This document shows positions 60,360-64,000 of a stretch of DNA of 64,000 bases, one piece after another. The stretch is from Sinotaia quadrata (Eukaryota; Mollusca; Gastropoda; Architaenioglossa; Viviparidae). Where the stretch lies: contig CM054183.1 in the NCBI GenBank assembly GCA_028829895.1, positions 71,953,071 through 72,017,070 of the forward strand, read 5' to 3'. A model generated the notes under the pieces. The model made no database searches. It was not told where the DNA came from and was given only the letters and a program-made list of their open reading frames with translations. A program made the translations under genes and the position numbers. Every line of letters begins with the position of its first letter. Within the stretch, counting starts at the first letter, position 1.

Positions 60360-60890
60360 TCAGAATTAATATATTAATTTTCTAGCCAGCCGTAACAAAA
60401 AAAGATTAGAAACCTCTGTATAAATACACTAATTTTCAAGCCAACTTATATATGTAAAAAGAAATTAAGGTTTGTCTCACTAATATAATTCTTTATCTAG
60501 CTAGAATCAATATAGTAATTTTCAAGCCAACTTATAATGTTATATATGTATAAAGAAATTAAGTTTCACCTCACTAATCTAATTCTCTATCTAGCGAGAA
60601 TCTTTGGAGGAATCCAGACTAAAGCAATGGACAAACAAAAGTGCTAGACTGGGGATGAGTAAAATAAAAAGAGATAAAATAAAATTCAGCAAAGGACAGT
60701 TTGAAGTATAGTAGTTTTCATATCTCAAAGTTATGGAAAGGCCTCAATCCTACAGACCAAAGAATGACCAACATACCTCAGGTTTAGCATTTTAAAGTAT
60801 TTCAAAACAAACACATACTACAGACCAAAGAATGACCAACCTACCTCAGGTTTAGCATTTTAAAGTATTTCAAAACAAACACAGCATGGG
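60360..60890. repeat. Two local duplications
   Basis: At about 60370-60600, a segment with TAATTTTCAAGCCAACTTATA and AAAGAAATTAAG recurs with about 115-base spacing. At 60751 and 60819, a segment with TACAGACCAAAGAATGACCA and CTCAGGTTTAGCATTTTAAA recurs with 68-base spacing and almost complete identity. A three-fold GAAGTCATCATTTTCACTATAC repeat follows at about 61005-61085. Confidence 0.8.
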
Positions 60891-63047
60891 ACAGAGAGTT
60901 TAATGAAGAAATAATCACCATGAAAATAATGCACATTGTGTACAGCAGAGAAATGAAAGCCGCATTAAAGATTTCATTAAAGAGAGTTTTGTATCACTAA
61001 TCATTATTGAAGTCATCATTTTCACTATACATTACTGAAGTCATCATCATTTTCACTATACAGTACTTAAGTCATCATCATTTTCTTGTAAACAGAAGCA
61101 AAAATTATATGTAAACTGATTTAAGACAAGCAATCGTGATTTACAAAATATGTACATAACTGTCTCATATCAAAGATGCTGCGCAGTCATTTATTTTTTT
61201 TTTAAATCTCCCAAGGACTTGCAAAAAATATATAAATATTCAGTAAGTTAAACCCTTAGCACAATTAAACTACAGATATTTCAATAGTGACAGCACACTT
61301 ACAACCACAACCATTGCAATGCAAACAACTACACAAGGGATAAACATGAGATCAGATATTTGTGCAAACATGCAGCCTGCTGACTACACAAACAGACGTT
61401 CGCTTCATTGAGGGAAGGCTGAATCATGAGTTCACATTCTCAATTTGAAAAGAATGAAATGGGAATTCACATTCTTTTTATAATGCTAGTGCTAAGCACA
61501 CTATATTTACAGTTCTCCTAGCTGTGTGTTTATACACTATGGCATTATAAGATACACTATGACTGAACATGTCAGATAAAACATGCTTTTACAAATCAAA
61601 TGAGTGACAAACAATCTCAAGGATTTAATGCTATATCTTTAGTGTCCTGATTACTAATGTATATAATCTTGATTCTCTAGTGTCTTATCTGATTACACAT
61701 ATATTTGTATATTGTCTTATCTGCTACATCTATTGTTTTGCTTCTTTTTGAAGAAGTAATATAAATTACTGTCAAGTAATATAAATAAACATTTTAAAAC
61801 TTGCTAAAATTATATCAAGAAACTTTGCATTTTATCTTTGAGAATGTTTTACATTTTAAATTATGACTGATTGCATTTGCATTAGAAACACAGCATGTTC
61901 TCAGTATGTCAAGATATTCTGATCATGCAAACAAAGACAATGGTTACACCCAAAAATTATATTCCAGGTAAGAGACAACAAAATTACACCCAAAGATACA
62001 CACATGGGGTGGAATCAATCAGCATGATGTTTTAAATGATTAATTTAAAAACTGTAAATAGATCACCCATTTTTAAGGAATCAAATTCTTCACTGGCCAT
62101 GATAACTCTTGGGAAGTTGTTTCAGCTCTGGTGGTATTTCCACTAAGACAGACAGATATTGCAGTCTCTGCGAACAATTCAGATTTGCATGTTAAAAATA
62201 TATATATATATATGACGAAAATGTTGTATTTGTCATTTCACATAATACATTTAGTCCATCCTAAAATTAAATGGTCCAATTCTATTTTCAGTCAATTCAC
62301 ACAATACACAGTCCAAGAACATATAAGTTACACTGTTTTGACTTTTGTTTATGAACTTTTTTGTTGTTGCAACTTTCACAAATGTCTGATTCTTCACCCA
62401 ACAAAGAAAGGCCAACATCTAATAAATAAAACTTGTCACATGGTGCTAAAGTATATCAACGAAAAAGGAAGTGCCCTCACTCACGTCTTCCCATACTGAA
62501 GCACAAAATGACAAATGGTTAAAAATGTCTCTGCTTTCTTAATGCACCCACAAGCAAGTCACGGCTATCATTGTAGCACAACTTCATGAAGAATAGACAC
62601 CAATTCACAATACCTTTATAGGGTGGGTTCCTTTACAAAGCTTTCACTTCTGCAGTCACTGGTGGATATATTATGAATCACCATTGGAGATACTATGAGT
62701 CACTGCTGGAGATACTATTACTCTGGAAACATTTGTACACAAGTTCTTTTGTTTTCACCTATCAAAATGTTACTTACACACTTACACAGGTGCACTAGTT
62801 GATAGATCCTTACCCATGCACTGAGGGCCAGTTACTCACAGTACCTCCTCTCAGGGACAGCTACTTCCAGTCCCATACCTCTGCATGCCATTCAGGAGGC
62901 AAATGTCCTCTGCCCAGGGAGGCAACTCTTGCCCAAATACAAGCTCACTGCCACACGTGAGGTGAGGGAGGGAGTTCTGAAGGCATAGCCACCTGTGAGC
63001 TGCAAAAGTTGAGATGAACCACAGTGAAAGGTGAAGGTCAAGGCTGC

Positions 63048-63107
63048 TCAGTAGCCGAAGGGTAGGCTAGACCCCATGGGGCCGCCCATCTGGCTAGTGG
63101 ACCAGCG
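63048..63107 (-). CDS. Candidate terminal coding exon of a minus-strand gene
   Basis: On the minus strand an acceptor-like TTGTCTCAG (63116-63108) is followed by 19 codons beginning RWSTSQMGG and ending LPFGY, then TGA at 63050-63048. The Gly/Met/Pro/Ser-rich peptide looks like the low-complexity C-terminus of a regulatory protein, but I cannot name a family. Support comes from the GC-rich patch (about 62830-63120) in a very AT-rich setting and from the change in strand composition to its left. The exon is short and no upstream exon is visible, so chance is possible. Confidence 0.3.
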   Translation of the reverse strand, partial: RWSTSQMGGPMGSSLPFGY

Positions 63108-64000
63108 CTGAGACAATCTATGTGACTTACGGCCCCTGATACTGCAATAGTAATGGATGAAACTGAAAGTGAGGGGGTAATTTGTATGTGTCAATGTTTA
63201 TTTCATGAAACATGGCAGGTCCCTTTTCTTTGGTTTTCACTCTTTTAAAAAACGTCATCCAAACCTCAAAATGAACTAATGACAGTTTTACAAATTAAAA
63301 AAAAAAATTCTTGATGGGGCACTGATATAACTTCTTCAGCCCATATCAAATGGAATTTTCAAAGTAAATGATGCATTACAAAATAAATGAAAATATGGGT
63401 TAAATAAAAGGTTAATAAAAAAGTGAAATAAATAAAGTAAAATGTAAATGGGAAAGAAAGTTTACAGGGAAAGAAAGATCAGGAAAGAAGAATTATAGGG
63501 TAAAGGAAAATAAAGGTAAGAGGAAAGACAGATAATACAGTAAAAGGAAAGATGGTTTATAGGGTAAGGGGATTTAGGCAAATGGCAAAGGAAAAAATGA
63601 TTATGGGCCAAGGCTCAGTCTGATTCAATAAAAGAGAAAGACAAAACATTTGGCTCAAGACCTTTTTGTTAAGTCCACCACCATCCTTTTGGTACTACAC
63701 ACATCAAAGCTGTACAAAATACTATACAATCAACACACACTTCAAAGCTGTACAAAATAATTATTAAAGCCAGATGTAAACAGAGTGGTCCATGATTTAA
63801 CCTGTAAAATCAATCACCAATCACAATTCCCAAATTTACACAGTTTACATAAAACCAACGGGAAAAATTATCAAGACATAAATAAAAATCTTTAACATTA
63901 ATATGTGCTTGAGTAAAATTTCTGACTACTTAACAGAAGGAATTAAAGACAGACCATGTAGTTTTCATAAAGAAAGATAAGAATAGTAACATTTTTCAAT
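63108..64000. other. Right edge, no gene recognised
   Basis: AT-rich sequence with a purine-rich GGAAAGA/GGTAAAGG low-complexity tract at about 63440-63600. A short duplicate containing CACACATCAAAGCTGTACAAAA occurs near 63698 and 63739. If the minus-strand exon is real, this would be its upstream intron. Confidence 0.5.

Larger units (their letters stand above)
52001..63047. other. Gene-poor stretch, second part, A-rich on the + strand
   Basis: No convincing gene was recognised. Homopolymer runs on the + strand shift from T to A, as expected if this is the transcribed 3' UTR of a minus-strand gene. It contains a (CA)n tract near 52194-52226, a diverged 40-bp repeat (54045-54375), a likely mariner-type fragment (55357-55572), interspersed repeat copy B (58425-58832) and duplicates at 60360-60600 and 60750-60890. 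An open frame at 62131-62499 (122 codons, +) has no recognisable domain and is treated as chance. Confidence 0.5.

Noticed and set aside
62131..62499. 122-codon + strand open frame
   Set aside because: No recognisable domain, AT-driven composition, and a run of ATAT codons. It lies antisense to a possible 3' UTR.
1..64000. CRISPR arrays, bacterial operons, ribosome binding sites, tRNA or rRNA genes
   Set aside because: The window is eukaryotic intron-bearing DNA. The tandem arrays are minisatellites without spacer structure, and no tRNA or rRNA sequence was recognised.

Overview
The window is AT-rich, intron-rich animal DNA. It holds the 3' half of one conserved gene, a TAO-type Ste20 kinase, on the + strand. 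Eight coding exons between 2437 and 38174 encode 505 residues of its C-terminal coiled-coil region and a Ser-rich tail ending in TAA; the kinase domain lies upstream of the window. Large introns, strong A+T bias, minisatellites and several DNA-transposon families fit a mollusc, perhaps a cephalopod. That assignment is inference only.

The introns carry the accessory content. The most striking element is an apparently full-length DNA transposon at 3746-10061 with 13-bp terminal inverted repeats (TAGGTAGTCCCAC) and perfect 7-bp target duplications (GTACTAA). It has an uninterrupted 1204-codon transposase-like ORF and a likely small 5' coding exon not contiguous with that ORF. Two internally deleted relatives sit in later introns of the same gene: 16479-18800, inverted, young, also with a perfect 7-bp duplication; and 24767-27564, same strand, decayed, retaining only the C-terminal domain. 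The predicted protein has a coiled coil, a D..D..C-x2-H..E transposase-like core and a C-terminal SH3/Tudor-like barrel. I do not recognise a named family for it.

Other mobile DNA: a 2.5-kb hAT element (13939-16461, 8-bp duplication CTGTAGTT) with a broken minus-strand BED-finger transposase, and its miniature relative at 36660-36827; a 175-bp hAT-like MITE (21202-21376); an 890-bp inverted-repeat element inserted into a tandem array (19252-20141); a repeat pair at about 11550-12005 and 58425-58832; another pair at about 22660-22840 and 29412-29590; and a likely mariner-type fragment near 55357-55572.

After the stop at 38174 there are about 25 kb without a convincing gene. The first part is probably the kinase 3' UTR. 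From roughly 52 kb the + strand becomes visibly A-rich instead of T-rich. A GC-richer patch at 62.8-63.1 kb contains a possible terminal coding exon on the minus strand. This layout suggests two convergent genes with long 3' UTRs, but that is inference.

The introns therefore contain inverted transposon copies that flank kinase exons. This arrangement could form intramolecular double-stranded RNA, promote exon circularisation or perturb splicing and polyadenylation of the kinase transcript.
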